This document shows positions 16,232 to 24,200 of a stretch of 40,294 nucleotides of DNA, one piece after another. The notes under the pieces were generated by a model, which saw only the letters and a list, made by a program, of their open reading frames with translations, made no database searches and was not told where the DNA came from. Source of the DNA: Bacillota bacterium (GTDB taxonomy: Bacteria; Bacillota; Clostridia; Christensenellales; Aristaeellaceae); contig JAEYQQ010000104.1 in the NCBI GenBank assembly GCA_023409955.1, positions 1 to 40,294 of the forward strand. The letters are read 5' to 3'. Every line of letters starts with the position of its first letter. The first letter of the stretch is position 1. Made by a program: the position numbers and the translations under genes.

Positions 16232-16918
16232 ATGCGATTTATGGAATTTCAAGCCATGCGGGAAATGATGTGCGATATTGGGCGCCGAGTCTGGCAACAA
16301 GGCTGGGTAGCCGCCAACGATGGGAATTTTACGGCCAAGGTTGGGGATGACCTGTATCTTACCACTCCCACCGGTACTTCCAAGGGTTTTATGACCCCGG
16401 ATATGATCCTGTTGATCAACGGCCGCTGCGAAATACTGGAGGATTCCAGATACCGGCCTTCCAGCGAACTGCCCATGCATATGCGATGCTATAAGGATCG
16501 GGAGGATATCGGTGCTGTGGTGCATGCCCATCCCCCGGCCGCGACGTCCTTTGCCATTGCCCATATCCCCTTGGATGAGTTCACCATGCCTGAAGCCATT
16601 TTGACCTTGGGCGCTGTTCCCATCGCTCCTTACGGCTGCCCCTCCACGATGGAGATACCCGAAGCAGTGGCTCCTTACATCCAAAACCATGACGCCATAT
16701 TGCTGGAGAACCATGGTGCACTGACCGTAGGTGAAGACTTAATGACTGCTTATTACCGAATGGAAACCTTGGAGCTATTTGCAAAGCTGTGCCTGAATAC
16801 CAGAATTTTGGGCCGAAGCAATGAATTGCCCAGAGCACGCATTGATGAGTTGATGGTCCTGCGCAAAAAGTTTGGCTTTACAGGCCGACATAGTGGCTAC
16901 GAGAAGTTCAGCAAATGA
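16232..16918 (+). CDS. rhaD: class II aldolase, probable rhamnulose-1-phosphate aldolase
   Basis: In this context the enzyme should split L-rhamnulose-1-phosphate into dihydroxyacetone phosphate and L-lactaldehyde. The zinc ligands of class II aldolases are His95 and His97 (VVHAHPP) and His158 (ENHGAL), with Glu76 (SSELPMH) as the catalytic acid. These positions and the 228-residue length lie close to L-fuculose-phosphate aldolase FucA (Glu73, His92, His94, His155; about 215 residues) and not to the 274-residue Escherichia coli RhaD. Assignment to rhamnulose-1-phosphate therefore rests on the neighbours rhaA and rhaB. GAGGAG precedes the ATG; rhaB follows 12 bp later. Confidence 0.85.
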   Translation: MRFMEFQAMREMMCDIGRRVWQQGWVAANDGNFTAKVGDDLYLTTPTGTSKGFMTPDMILLINGRCEILEDSRYRPSSELPMHMRCYKDREDIGAVVHAHPPAATSFAIAHIPLDEFTMPEAILTLGAVPIAPYGCPSTMEIPEAVAPYIQNHDAILLENHGALTVGEDLMTAYYRMETLELFAKLCLNTRILGRSNELPRARIDELMVLRKKFGFTGRHSGYEKFSK

Positions 16919-16930
16919 GGAGAGGTTACC

Positions 16931-18394
16931 ATGGCCCGTACCGTACTTGCCTTTGACCTGGGGGCATCCTCCGGCCGAGCCATGCTGGCCCGACTTGAAG
17001 GAGATCAATTAACCCTCACTGAAGTTCACCGTTTTGATAATATCCCCATACAGCTTGGCCAAACCCTATACTGGGATTTTCCCAGGCTGATGCATGAAAT
17101 CTACACGGGACTTAAAAATGCCTATGATCAAGCACCATATGACAGCATCGCCATAGACACATGGGGCGTAGACTTTGGGTTGCTGGACATCCGGGGACAC
17201 TTGATGGAAAACCCCGTCCATTACCGTGACAGCCGCACTGAAGCTGCCGTCCCCTGGGTGTTTGAACGAATCTCAAAAGAGGAGCTGTACGCCATCACCG
17301 GCATACAGCATATGTCCTTGAATACCATCTTTCAGCTGGCGTCGTTGAAAAAAGACAGGCCGGAGATGCTGCAAAATGCAGCCACCCTCCTGCCCATGCC
17401 CAACCTCATCGCCTATTTTCTGACTGGTGAGAAACAGGCAGAATACACCATAGCCACCACCATGGAGCTATTACCGGCAGGATTGCATGACTGGTCAAAA
17501 GAGATCTTGAGCAAGCTTTATATCCCCCAAGACATATTCCCGCCCATCAAAACCCCAGGCGAATCCTGCGGTTTGCTTTCACCAGCGCTATGCAAAGAGC
17601 TGAACATACCACAGGTGATGGTATTCAATACTGCCTGTCACGATACCGCCAGTGCAGTGGCCGCCGTACCCGCAAAGGAAGAGGATTTCCTTTTCCTTTC
17701 CAGCGGTACATGGTCGCTGATGGGCATAGAAACGAAGGTCCCCGTGGTGAGTGATGAAAGCCGTTGCAGCAACTTCACCAATGAAGGCGGAGTAGCTGGT
17801 ACCATCCGTTTTTTGAAAAACATCATGGGGTTATGGATCGTTCAAGAATGCCGGCGTCACTGGGCAGAAAAGGAAGCTGTTACCTATGCTCAGCTGGCCC
17901 AGGAGGCGGAAGCAGCAGTGCCTTTTACCTGCTTTATCGATCCTGACGATCCCATATTTCTAGCTCCCGGCGATATGCCCAAACGCATAAAAGCATATCT
18001 TATGAAAACTGGTCAGGCAGTTCCAGAAACAAGAGGCGGCTATGTACGCTGCATTTATGAGAGTTTGGCATTTGCCTACCGGTCAACTGCTGAAACCATT
18101 GTCCATCTGACAGGCAAAAAATTTAGTGTGCTCTACGCCGTAGGCGGCGGTACAAACGCCTCCCTTTTGATGCAGATGGCAGCAGATGCCTTGAACATGT
18201 CCGTGATGGCAGGCCCCAGTGAAGCAACAGCCATCGGCAATGCCATGGTTCAAATGATTGCCCTAGGAGACATTGATAGCATCCCCCACGGGCGGAGCAT
18301 TGTCACTGCATCATATCCGCCAAAGCAATACGCACCAAAGGATGCATCTGCCTGGGGCAATGCGTATACTCGCTACCTGAAACTCATAGGATAG
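16931..18394 (+). CDS. rhaB: rhamnulokinase
   Basis: RhaB phosphorylates L-rhamnulose with ATP. It is an FGGY-family kinase of 487 residues: the N-terminal ATP phosphate-binding strand is VLAFDLGASSGRAML, followed by IAIDTWGVDFGLLD (the catalytic Asp region), NTACHDTASAVAAVP and the adenosine motif YAVGGGTNASLLMQMAAD. All are characteristic of rhamnulokinases. GAGGAGAGG lies upstream of the ATG. It closes the rha operon and is followed by a terminator. No rhamnose transporter or RhaM mutarotase is found nearby. Confidence 0.96.
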   Translation: MARTVLAFDLGASSGRAMLARLEGDQLTLTEVHRFDNIPIQLGQTLYWDFPRLMHEIYTGLKNAYDQAPYDSIAIDTWGVDFGLLDIRGHLMENPVHYRDSRTEAAVPWVFERISKEELYAITGIQHMSLNTIFQLASLKKDRPEMLQNAATLLPMPNLIAYFLTGEKQAEYTIATTMELLPAGLHDWSKEILSKLYIPQDIFPPIKTPGESCGLLSPALCKELNIPQVMVFNTACHDTASAVAAVPAKEEDFLFLSSGTWSLMGIETKVPVVSDESRCSNFTNEGGVAGTIRFLKNIMGLWIVQECRRHWAEKEAVTYAQLAQEAEAAVPFTCFIDPDDPIFLAPGDMPKRIKAYLMKTGQAVPETRGGYVRCIYESLAFAYRSTAETIVHLTGKKFSVLYAVGGGTNASLLMQMAADALNMSVMAGPSEATAIGNAMVQMIALGDIDSIPHGRSIVTASYPPKQYAPKDASAWGNAYTRYLKLIG

Positions 18395-18409
18395 ATGTGC
18401 CCTTGCTAT

Positions 18410-18446
18410 GCAGCCTCCGTCAGCAATACTGGCAGAGGCTGCTTTT
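18410..18446 (+). terminator. intrinsic terminator of the rha operon
   Basis: GCAGCCTC pairs with GAGGCTGC, and inside it GTCAG pairs with CTGGC around CAATA. TTTT follows. It begins 15 bp after the rhaB stop codon. Confidence 0.85.
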
Positions 18447-18472
18447 ATGATGAATGCCCAGCTTTTATTTGA

Positions 18473-18550
18473 TCATCCTAAAGCTGTCATAATCAAAATC
18501 CACCAGCTATATACCCAGCTGCCCATCCCCTCTTTATTTGGCTTTGCCAT
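18473..18550 (-). CDS. possible 25-residue hydrophobic micro-protein
   Basis: In the otherwise empty stretch 18447-18574 a short minus-strand ORF begins at an ATG at 18550, with AAAGG four bases upstream, and encodes a charged start followed by the hydrophobic, tryptophan-rich GSWVYSWWILIMTALG, which could span a membrane once. I do not recognise a family. The ribosome binding site is closer than ideal and no promoter or terminator was found, so it may be chance. Confidence 0.25.
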   Translation of the reverse strand: MAKPNKEGMGSWVYSWWILIMTALG

Positions 18551-18574
18551 ATGGCCTTTCAGCATCAGCCTAAA

Positions 18575-18590
18575 TTCATGAATCGTTCAT
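18575..18590 (+). promoter_or_regulatory. 11-bp direct repeat at the efflux-operon promoter
   Basis: TTCAT occurs at 18575-18579 and 18586-18590, 11 bp apart, in the -35 region of the only good promoter candidate upstream of the efflux genes. OmpR-type regulators commonly bind direct repeats with this spacing, and one is encoded in this operon. Confidence 0.35.
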
Positions 18591-18600
18591 ACGAGCAGAG

Positions 18601-18606
18601 TATAGT
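18601..18606 (+). promoter_or_regulatory. candidate -10 of the efflux/two-component/alarmone operon
   Basis: TATAGT matches the sigma-A -10 at five of six positions and is 30 bp before the first ATG of the operon. The hexamer 17 bp upstream (ATGAAT) is a poor -35, as expected for a promoter that needs an activator. Confidence 0.45.
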
Positions 18607-18635
18607 ATATGTGAAAAACATTAGGAGGAAACGCC

Positions 18636-19505
18636 ATGCAAGCTCGCAAAACCAAAAAGAGAAAAAAAAGAATCCTATATTTATCTATATGTATTCTACT
18701 GGTAGCTTTCGCTGGATACAGCATGTTCCTTCGTCCCCGCCCTGTGCCTTATAATCAGGAAACAGCGAAAACACAGGATATTATCACCCATTACAGCTTT
18801 TCAGGCAATGTGGAACCCGGTGATGAAAAGATAGTTGCTGCATCATCCCCTATCCGCATAAAGACCCTTCCCATTAAGGAAGGTGAAGCTGTGGTGGAGG
18901 ATGAGGATATTATCATTCCCAAAAGCGGCGATCGCATTGAAGCCGGGCTCAGTGGGATCCTCACTGATATTTATGTAGAAGAAGATGAAACCGTACAATC
19001 CGGACGCAATCTTTTCCGCATTGCTGATTATGACAACCCCGTAGTCTCCATACGAGTGGATGAATATGATGTCGGTGCCTTGAGCACAGGCATGGAAGTG
19101 ACTGTTTATGTTCATGCTTTGGATAAATCACTGACCGGTACCATCTCAAAGATTGACCGGGAGGCCAAAGTATCCGGCAGCATCGCTTATTATGACGCAA
19201 AGGTATCAGTCCCTCAGGATGGGACCCTGCGCATGGGAATGAGCGCTGAAGTAACTGTTTTGAAAGATCAAGCCCTATCTGCAACAACCGTTACCCTAAA
19301 CGCAATACAGTTTGACGATGATAGCAAACCTTTTGTATTCTGTTACAGCCGCGGAGAGGAAATTGTACGTCAACCAGTGATTCTGGGCATTAACAATGGC
19401 TCCATCGTGCAGGTTTTAGATGGCATAAAGTCCGGAGAAACCGTCTTGATTCCCAAGGATAATACCCTTTCCTTCCCCCAAATGCCTGCCATGGGCAACC
19501 GCTAA
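18636..19505 (+). CDS. membrane fusion (adaptor) protein of a YknXYZ/MacAB-type ABC efflux system
   Basis: A basic N-terminus (RKTKKRKKR) and one membrane anchor at about residues 13-32 place the rest outside the membrane. The body has a lipoyl/barrel-sandwich half with SGNVEPGDEKIV and LSGILTDIYVEEDETVQSGRNLFRI, then a beta-barrel region VSIRVDEYDVGALSTGMEVTV, as in HlyD/MacA adaptors. At 289 residues it is shorter than MacA and has almost no coiled-coil hairpin between the lipoyl halves, which suits a Gram-positive cell without an outer-membrane channel. AGGAGG precedes the ATG. It starts a six-gene run with the ATPase, permease, regulator, kinase and alarmone synthetase. The transported compound is unknown. 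Confidence 0.88.
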   Translation: MQARKTKKRKKRILYLSICILLVAFAGYSMFLRPRPVPYNQETAKTQDIITHYSFSGNVEPGDEKIVAASSPIRIKTLPIKEGEAVVEDEDIIIPKSGDRIEAGLSGILTDIYVEEDETVQSGRNLFRIADYDNPVVSIRVDEYDVGALSTGMEVTVYVHALDKSLTGTISKIDREAKVSGSIAYYDAKVSVPQDGTLRMGMSAEVTVLKDQALSATTVTLNAIQFDDDSKPFVFCYSRGEEIVRQPVILGINNGSIVQVLDGIKSGETVLIPKDNTLSFPQMPAMGNR

Positions 19506-19521
19506 CAAGGGGGACATGAGC

Positions 19522-20214
19522 ATGCCTGAACCAATTGTCATTATGCGAGAAATCGAAAAGGTATACAAAATGGGAGAAGAAGACCACAAGGTGCTCAAGG
19601 GCATCTCCTTCTCCGTAGATAAAGGTGAATTAGTAGCAATTTTGGGGCCCTCCGGCTCCGGAAAATCCACGATGATGAATATTTTGGGATGCCTGGACAC
19701 ACCAACCAGCGGCGAATACATACTGCACGATAAGCCTGTTCAGGAAATGGATGAAGCAGACCTTGCCAAAATCAGAAGCAAGGAAGTAGGATTTATATTT
19801 CAATCCTTCCAGCTGCTTCCGCGCATGAATGCCATGCAAAATGTAATGCTTCCGCTAATATATGCTGGTGTACCAGCCAGTGAGCGAGAAGGAATTGCTA
19901 TCAAAATGCTCAAGCGTGTTGGCCTTGAAGATAAACTGCACCACTTTCCCAACCAATTATCCGGTGGTCAGCAGCAGCGCGTTGCCATCGCCAGAGCACT
20001 CTCCACCAACCCAACCATTCTGCTGGCCGATGAGCCTACTGGCGCGCTGGATCAAAAAACTGGCCGTCAGGTGATGGCGCTGTTTCATGAACTCCATGAG
20101 GAAGGACACACGATATTGATGATTACCCATGATGCCTCCATTGCTGCCCATGCAGGCCGTATCGTACGGCTGCTGGATGGACGTCTTACGGAAGGAGATG
20201 TGGAGGATGTTTAA
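19522..20214 (+). CDS. ABC transporter ATPase of the MacB/LolD/YknY type
   Basis: This is the cytoplasmic ATPase of the efflux system. Walker A (GPSGSGKST, about residues 42-50), the Q-loop (FIFQSFQLLPRMNAMQNVMLPL), the signature LSGGQQQRVAIARAL, Walker B (ILLADEPTGALD) and the H-loop (ITHD) are all intact, and the QLLP and ADEPTGALD sequences are typical of the MacB/LolD subfamily. ATG at 19522 is chosen because AAGGGGG lies 8 bases upstream; an ATG at 19516 is too close. The end overlaps the permease start by 8 bp. Confidence 0.95.
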   Translation: MPEPIVIMREIEKVYKMGEEDHKVLKGISFSVDKGELVAILGPSGSGKSTMMNILGCLDTPTSGEYILHDKPVQEMDEADLAKIRSKEVGFIFQSFQLLPRMNAMQNVMLPLIYAGVPASEREGIAIKMLKRVGLEDKLHHFPNQLSGGQQQRVAIARALSTNPTILLADEPTGALDQKTGRQVMALFHELHEEGHTILMITHDASIAAHAGRIVRLLDGRLTEGDVEDV

Positions 20215-21406
20215 AGAAAGTATCCAGATGTCCATCCAGAATATTCTTAGCAACAAGATGCGCTCCTTTTTGACGATGCTTGGAATCATTATTGGCGTTA
20301 CCGCCATCATTGCCCTCATCACCACAGTGCAGGGTGTCACCAACGAGGTTACATCCCAGTTTGAGGAACTTGGTGCAGGCAAGATCAATGTCAGCGCCCC
20401 CGGAACACCTTTGAAAAAGGGCCTGTATGACAGCGATGTGCAAAAGCTGGCTCAGATACCTAATGTTGCTGGTGTATCCCCCAATGTATCTTTTACTGCC
20501 AATGTGGCAGCCAATAAAAAGGTGTTGGAAAGTGCTAACATTGAAGGTCGCAATGATATTTATTTCAGCAATAACAAAGAGCTGATCGGCCTTGGTCGGG
20601 GCCTTACCCCTTTGGATATGCCGGTAGAAAGCCGCGTCTGTGTAATCAATCAGGCTTTGGCCGACGAATTATTCTTTGGCCAACAGGCCCTGGGGCAAAA
20701 GATTGTGGTGTACGGTCATACCTACACTGTTGTGGGCATGCTGGATCCTGACGTTACAGATGATGTGATGTCAGCCATGAGCCGTATGAGCAGCAACAAT
20801 TCAGAAGCGAAAATTATTATCCCCTATAAAGCAGCTCTACGCATGACTGGCAACAGCAATGTCAACTCCTTGGAAATCATCGTATCTGACGCATCAAAGA
20901 CTGACGAAATCATTCCCCAGGTGGAGACAGTATTGAACCAAGCCTTTAATTTCAAGGATGACGCCTATAACATCATCAATCTGGACAGCTTACTAGATAC
21001 CATGAACACCATGACCGACATGATGACGACCATGCTGGCAGGCATCGCATCCATTGCACTGCTGGTGGGCGGAATCGGTATTATGAATATGATGCTGGTT
21101 TCTGTTACCGAGCGTACTACAGAAATCGGCCTTCGAAAGGCTCTTGGCGCACAACCCAAGCGGATCCAGCTGCAATTCCTGACGGAATCTGTTGTCCTGT
21201 CCCTGCTGGGCGGTCTGGGCGGCATCATACTTGGTAACTTGATATCTCTTGCCGTTGCCGTTGCAATTGGTTTCAAGTTTACCTTATCCTCCAGTGCCAT
21301 GCTGCTGGCTGTCAGTTTCTCTGCTGCAGTGGGTGTACTCTTTGGCTGGGCGCCTGCCCGTAAGGCTTCACGGCTAAATCCCATTGACGCCCTGCGCAGC
21401 AACTAA
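20207..21406 (+). CDS. ABC transporter permease of the MacB/FtsX type
   Basis: The 399-residue protein has the MacB layout: a first membrane segment at about residues 20-42 (FLTMLGIIIGVTAIIALITT), an extracytoplasmic MacB-type domain, then three C-terminal segments including GIASIALLVGGIGIMNMMLVSVTERTTEIGLRKALG, the signature of the FtsX domain. Such permeases do not form a conventional channel but couple ATP hydrolysis to extracytoplasmic work, such as expelling peptides, antibiotics or lipids. A longer frame opens at 20129, inside the ATPase gene, but AAGGAG 9 bases before the ATG at 20207 and the family N-terminus decide this start. The overlap suggests translational coupling to the ATPase. 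Confidence 0.94.
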   Translation: MFKESIQMSIQNILSNKMRSFLTMLGIIIGVTAIIALITTVQGVTNEVTSQFEELGAGKINVSAPGTPLKKGLYDSDVQKLAQIPNVAGVSPNVSFTANVAANKKVLESANIEGRNDIYFSNNKELIGLGRGLTPLDMPVESRVCVINQALADELFFGQQALGQKIVVYGHTYTVVGMLDPDVTDDVMSAMSRMSSNNSEAKIIIPYKAALRMTGNSNVNSLEIIVSDASKTDEIIPQVETVLNQAFNFKDDAYNIINLDSLLDTMNTMTDMMTTMLAGIASIALLVGGIGIMNMMLVSVTERTTEIGLRKALGAQPKRIQLQFLTESVVLSLLGGLGGIILGNLISLAVAVAIGFKFTLSSSAMLLAVSFSAAVGVLFGWAPARKASRLNPIDALRSN

Positions 21407-21461
21407 AAAGGATTATGTATTATAGAGAAAGAATGCATATCTAAAACAAAGGAGAAAAGGC

Positions 21462-22136
21462 ATGTTCAAAATACTGGTGGTAGAAGACGATCCACACATT
21501 CTGAAATTGATTTCCGTATTCCTTGTGCGCAATGGCTTTGATGTCATGCGCGCACAAGACGGTGAGGCTGCTCTTTCCATATTGGAAAGTGCTATGCCTG
21601 ATCTTGTGATATGCGACATCATGATGCCCAGAATGGACGGCTATACGCTAACCAGGGATTTGCGCAGCGCCTACCCTGATTTGCCCATACTAATGGTCAC
21701 AGCCAGAGAAGCGCTGGAAGATAAGCGGAAGGCATTTTCTGTTGGCACGGACGATTATATGGTAAAGCCTATCGAACTGGATGAGATGCTATTTCGCATA
21801 AACGCACTGCTGCGCAGAAGCCGTATTGCAACTGAACGGGAACTTAGGCTTGGTGAAACGGTTCTCAATTATGATTCCTTGACGGTTTCCCGCAGGGATG
21901 TTACACTAAACTTGACGAAGAAAGAGTTTTTGCTGCTATTCAAGTTGCTCAGCTATCCAGGGCGTACCTTCACCCGCAGCCAGTTGATGGACGAGCTATG
22001 GGGTATGGATGTTCAAAGCGATGAGCGTACTGTTGATGTGCATATCAAACGCCTGCGGGAGAAATGTATAAGCTTCCCCGAGTTTCAAATCATTACAGTC
22101 CGTGGGCTTGGATACAGGGCGGAAAGAGCATTATGA
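21462..22136 (+). CDS. OmpR/PhoB-family response regulator
   Basis: The receiver domain (residues 1-115) has the acidic pair Asp9-Asp10, the phosphoacceptor Asp52 (LVICDIMMPRMDG) and Lys102 (VKPIE). The C-terminal winged helix includes LTKKEFLLLFKLLSYPGRTFTRSQLMDELWG and ERTVDVHIKRLREK, followed by VRGLGYR, typical of OmpR-type DNA binding. At 224 residues it is full length. AAAGGAG precedes the ATG. It lies 55 bp after the permease and its stop overlaps the kinase start (ATGA), so the two form a cognate pair. Confidence 0.96.
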   Translation: MFKILVVEDDPHILKLISVFLVRNGFDVMRAQDGEAALSILESAMPDLVICDIMMPRMDGYTLTRDLRSAYPDLPILMVTAREALEDKRKAFSVGTDDYMVKPIELDEMLFRINALLRRSRIATERELRLGETVLNYDSLTVSRRDVTLNLTKKEFLLLFKLLSYPGRTFTRSQLMDELWGMDVQSDERTVDVHIKRLREKCISFPEFQIITVRGLGYRAERAL

Positions 22137-23467
22137 GGCATCCTTTTCAACTGCAAAAATTCCAGACCAGGCTCATCGTAGCCCTATGCCTGATGATTAT
22201 TATGGCCTCGGCCATATCATTTATTGTTTCTATAGCCCTGAACAACAGCAGCCTCAGAAAAGAAATCGCAGCCAGTCAGCGCGAATTGGCGATATTCGCA
22301 CTGGAGGTGTCCCAAAAAACTGACCTTCCCCCAGAGGATATTGCCAGCATCTTCACAACAACAATAAATCAAGTAGAAGTGTACAAAGATATCAGCGACT
22401 TGAATTTGCCCAGCAATCTACTGGGGCTGTTATCTCAGGGCGAGATTATCTCCATGATTCCAACCGATGGAGTCGAACCCTTTACCTACTTTAGTATACG
22501 TGGCAGCTTAGTGAAAATTAGTGTACGCTCTCATATGAAACTGTTTCAAGAAACACCCCTTCGGGCATTCTATACACTGACGCTGACACTGGCTTCCTTC
22601 TTTCTCTTTATTTTCACAACCACCGGCCGCATGGTAAGGCCCATCACCCGGCTTTCAGAGGCCACCAGGAAGGTGGCTGCCGGTGATTTTTCCGTACGGC
22701 TGCCGATCTTGCGTGATGATGAGCTTGGTATGTTAAGCCAAAATTTTAATCACATGACAGAGGAATTACAGAGCATAGAATACTTACAGAAGGACTTTAT
22801 CAGCAACGTCTCACACGAGTTCAAAACCCCCATTGCGTCCATACAGGGGTTTGCGACGCTGCTTATAAGCCCTCAAACGACAGAGGAAGAGCGAAAGGAA
22901 TATGCATCTATCATCCTTAAGGAAAGTCAGCGTTTGTCACGGCTTTCCCAAAACCTACTGCGTCTATCCAAACTGGAATACCAACAGCGCTTAACCACCA
23001 AGGAACCATTTTCTTTGGATGAGCAGCTTCGCCAAACAGTACTTTTGTTGGAGCCAGAATGGTCAAAGAAGAATATTACATGGAACCTGGAGTTGGAAGG
23101 CATAGAAATCTACGGTGATGCCGAGCTCATGCAGCAGGTTTGGATCAATTTGCTTGGCAACGCCATTAAGTTTTCATATACAGGCGGTGAAATCAATCTG
23201 TCCCTCTATAACAGTGATACGGTCAAAGTAAAGGTGAAGGACTTTGGTCCCGGTATGGATGAAAATACGCAGCAGCATATATTTGAACGGTTTTACCAAG
23301 GCGATACCTCCCATGCCCATGAGGGCAACGGGCTGGGACTACCCTTGGCCAAAAGAATTATAGACCTACATGGCGGAAATATCCTCGTGAAGAGCACCCC
23401 AGGTAAAGGCACCACCTTTACTGTGGAGCTTCACCGTGGAAGCACGCCGGAAAGGAGCCAAGCATGA
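22133..23467 (+). CDS. membrane sensor histidine kinase
   Basis: Two membrane segments (about residues 13-36 and 145-165) enclose an extracytoplasmic sensor loop of about 105 residues. HAMP follows (166-218, GRMVRPITRLSEATRKVAAGDFSVRL), then the phosphoacceptor His228 (NVSHEFKTPIASIQGF), and the ATPase with N box (NLLGNAIKFS), DFGPGMD, and NGLGLPLAKRI. The loop is too long for the BceS intramembrane type, so it probably senses a ligand or envelope state directly. ATG at 22133 is chosen because it overlaps the regulator stop as ATGA; the frame extends upstream to 22064 only within the regulator gene. Its own stop overlaps the next start as ATGA. Confidence 0.95.
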   Translation: MRHPFQLQKFQTRLIVALCLMIIMASAISFIVSIALNNSSLRKEIAASQRELAIFALEVSQKTDLPPEDIASIFTTTINQVEVYKDISDLNLPSNLLGLLSQGEIISMIPTDGVEPFTYFSIRGSLVKISVRSHMKLFQETPLRAFYTLTLTLASFFLFIFTTTGRMVRPITRLSEATRKVAAGDFSVRLPILRDDELGMLSQNFNHMTEELQSIEYLQKDFISNVSHEFKTPIASIQGFATLLISPQTTEEERKEYASIILKESQRLSRLSQNLLRLSKLEYQQRLTTKEPFSLDEQLRQTVLLLEPEWSKKNITWNLELEGIEIYGDAELMQQVWINLLGNAIKFSYTGGEINLSLYNSDTVKVKVKDFGPGMDENTQQHIFERFYQGDTSHAHEGNGLGLPLAKRIIDLHGGNILVKSTPGKGTTFTVELHRGSTPERSQA

Positions 23468-24138
23468 CCCTTGCAGACAAGCCGCTTTTTGCCCGGATGG
23501 CTCTTAAAAACATTCAGGAGCTTTCAGACAGCTATCTGCAAATGCAATGCCGTTACCAATCAGCCATCCGGGAGGTGCGAACCAAGCTGGAAAACCTGGA
23601 TGAGGAGTTTCAACTGAGGCACAAGCGCAATCCCATCCACCACATGCAAAGCAGATTGAAGACAGTGCAGAGCATTTCTGAAAAGCTGCAGCGCAGAAAC
23701 CTTCCGCTATCCTTTACATCAGCTGCGGAAAACCTGTACGATATTGCTGGAATACGGGTCATCTGCTCGTATATCAGTGATATTTATACCGTTGCCGATA
23801 TCCTCAAAAATCAGGATGACATCGTCTTAATCAAGGAGCAGGATTACATTGCAAGTCCAAAGAAAAATGGGTACCGTAGCCTGCACTTGGTTGTTCAGGT
23901 ACCGGTATTTCTTGCTGAAGGCAAGGTATGGGTTCCGGTAGAGATACAAATCCGTTCCATCGCCATGGACCTTTGGGCCAGTCTTGAGCACCAGATTCGA
24001 TACAAAGAGCCTAGGCGAATCCCTCCTGAGCTTTCGGCAGAGCTTTATCGCACCGCCAAGGATATGGCGGAGATTGACCTTCGAATGCAGCGGATATACA
24101 ACATGGTAGAAAAGGTGGAGAATGACCCTTCCCCCTAA
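23464..24138 (+). CDS. small alarmone synthetase, (p)ppGpp synthetase of the RelA/SpoT family
   Basis: This protein should transfer pyrophosphate from ATP to GDP or GTP. It has only the synthetase domain: Asp93 in LYDIAGIRVI is the expected magnesium ligand, PKKNGYRSLHLVV binds the guanosine side, and Glu160 in VEIQIRSIAMDLWASLEHQIRYK is the catalytic Glu motif. There is no hydrolase, TGS or ACT domain. At 224 residues it resembles Bacillus SasA/SasB (YwaC/YjbM). AAAGGAG lies before the ATG, which overlaps the kinase stop as ATGA. Expression should therefore follow that of the efflux and two-component genes, suggesting alarmone production as part of an envelope or antibiotic stress response; this is inference. 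Confidence 0.92.
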   Translation: MTLADKPLFARMALKNIQELSDSYLQMQCRYQSAIREVRTKLENLDEEFQLRHKRNPIHHMQSRLKTVQSISEKLQRRNLPLSFTSAAENLYDIAGIRVICSYISDIYTVADILKNQDDIVLIKEQDYIASPKKNGYRSLHLVVQVPVFLAEGKVWVPVEIQIRSIAMDLWASLEHQIRYKEPRRIPPELSAELYRTAKDMAEIDLRMQRIYNMVEKVENDPSP

Positions 24139-24147
24139 GTTTCCGAA

Positions 24148-24156
24148 TGGTATAAT
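24148..24156 (+). promoter_or_regulatory. candidate extended -10 promoter for the YdcZ-type gene
   Basis: TGGTATAAT is a perfect extended -10 (TGn plus TATAAT) lying 45 bp before the ATG at 24201. No convincing -35 is present. It would let this gene be expressed separately from the alarmone synthetase upstream. Confidence 0.5.
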
Positions 24157-24200
24157 AAAATCCCGGGCATGCTACCTTCGTTACACACAGGAGGGATTGT

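Noticed and set aside
20129..20206. N-terminal extension of the permease gene
   Set aside because: The extra codons lie inside the ATPase gene, and the family N-terminus and ribosome site point to the ATG at 20207.
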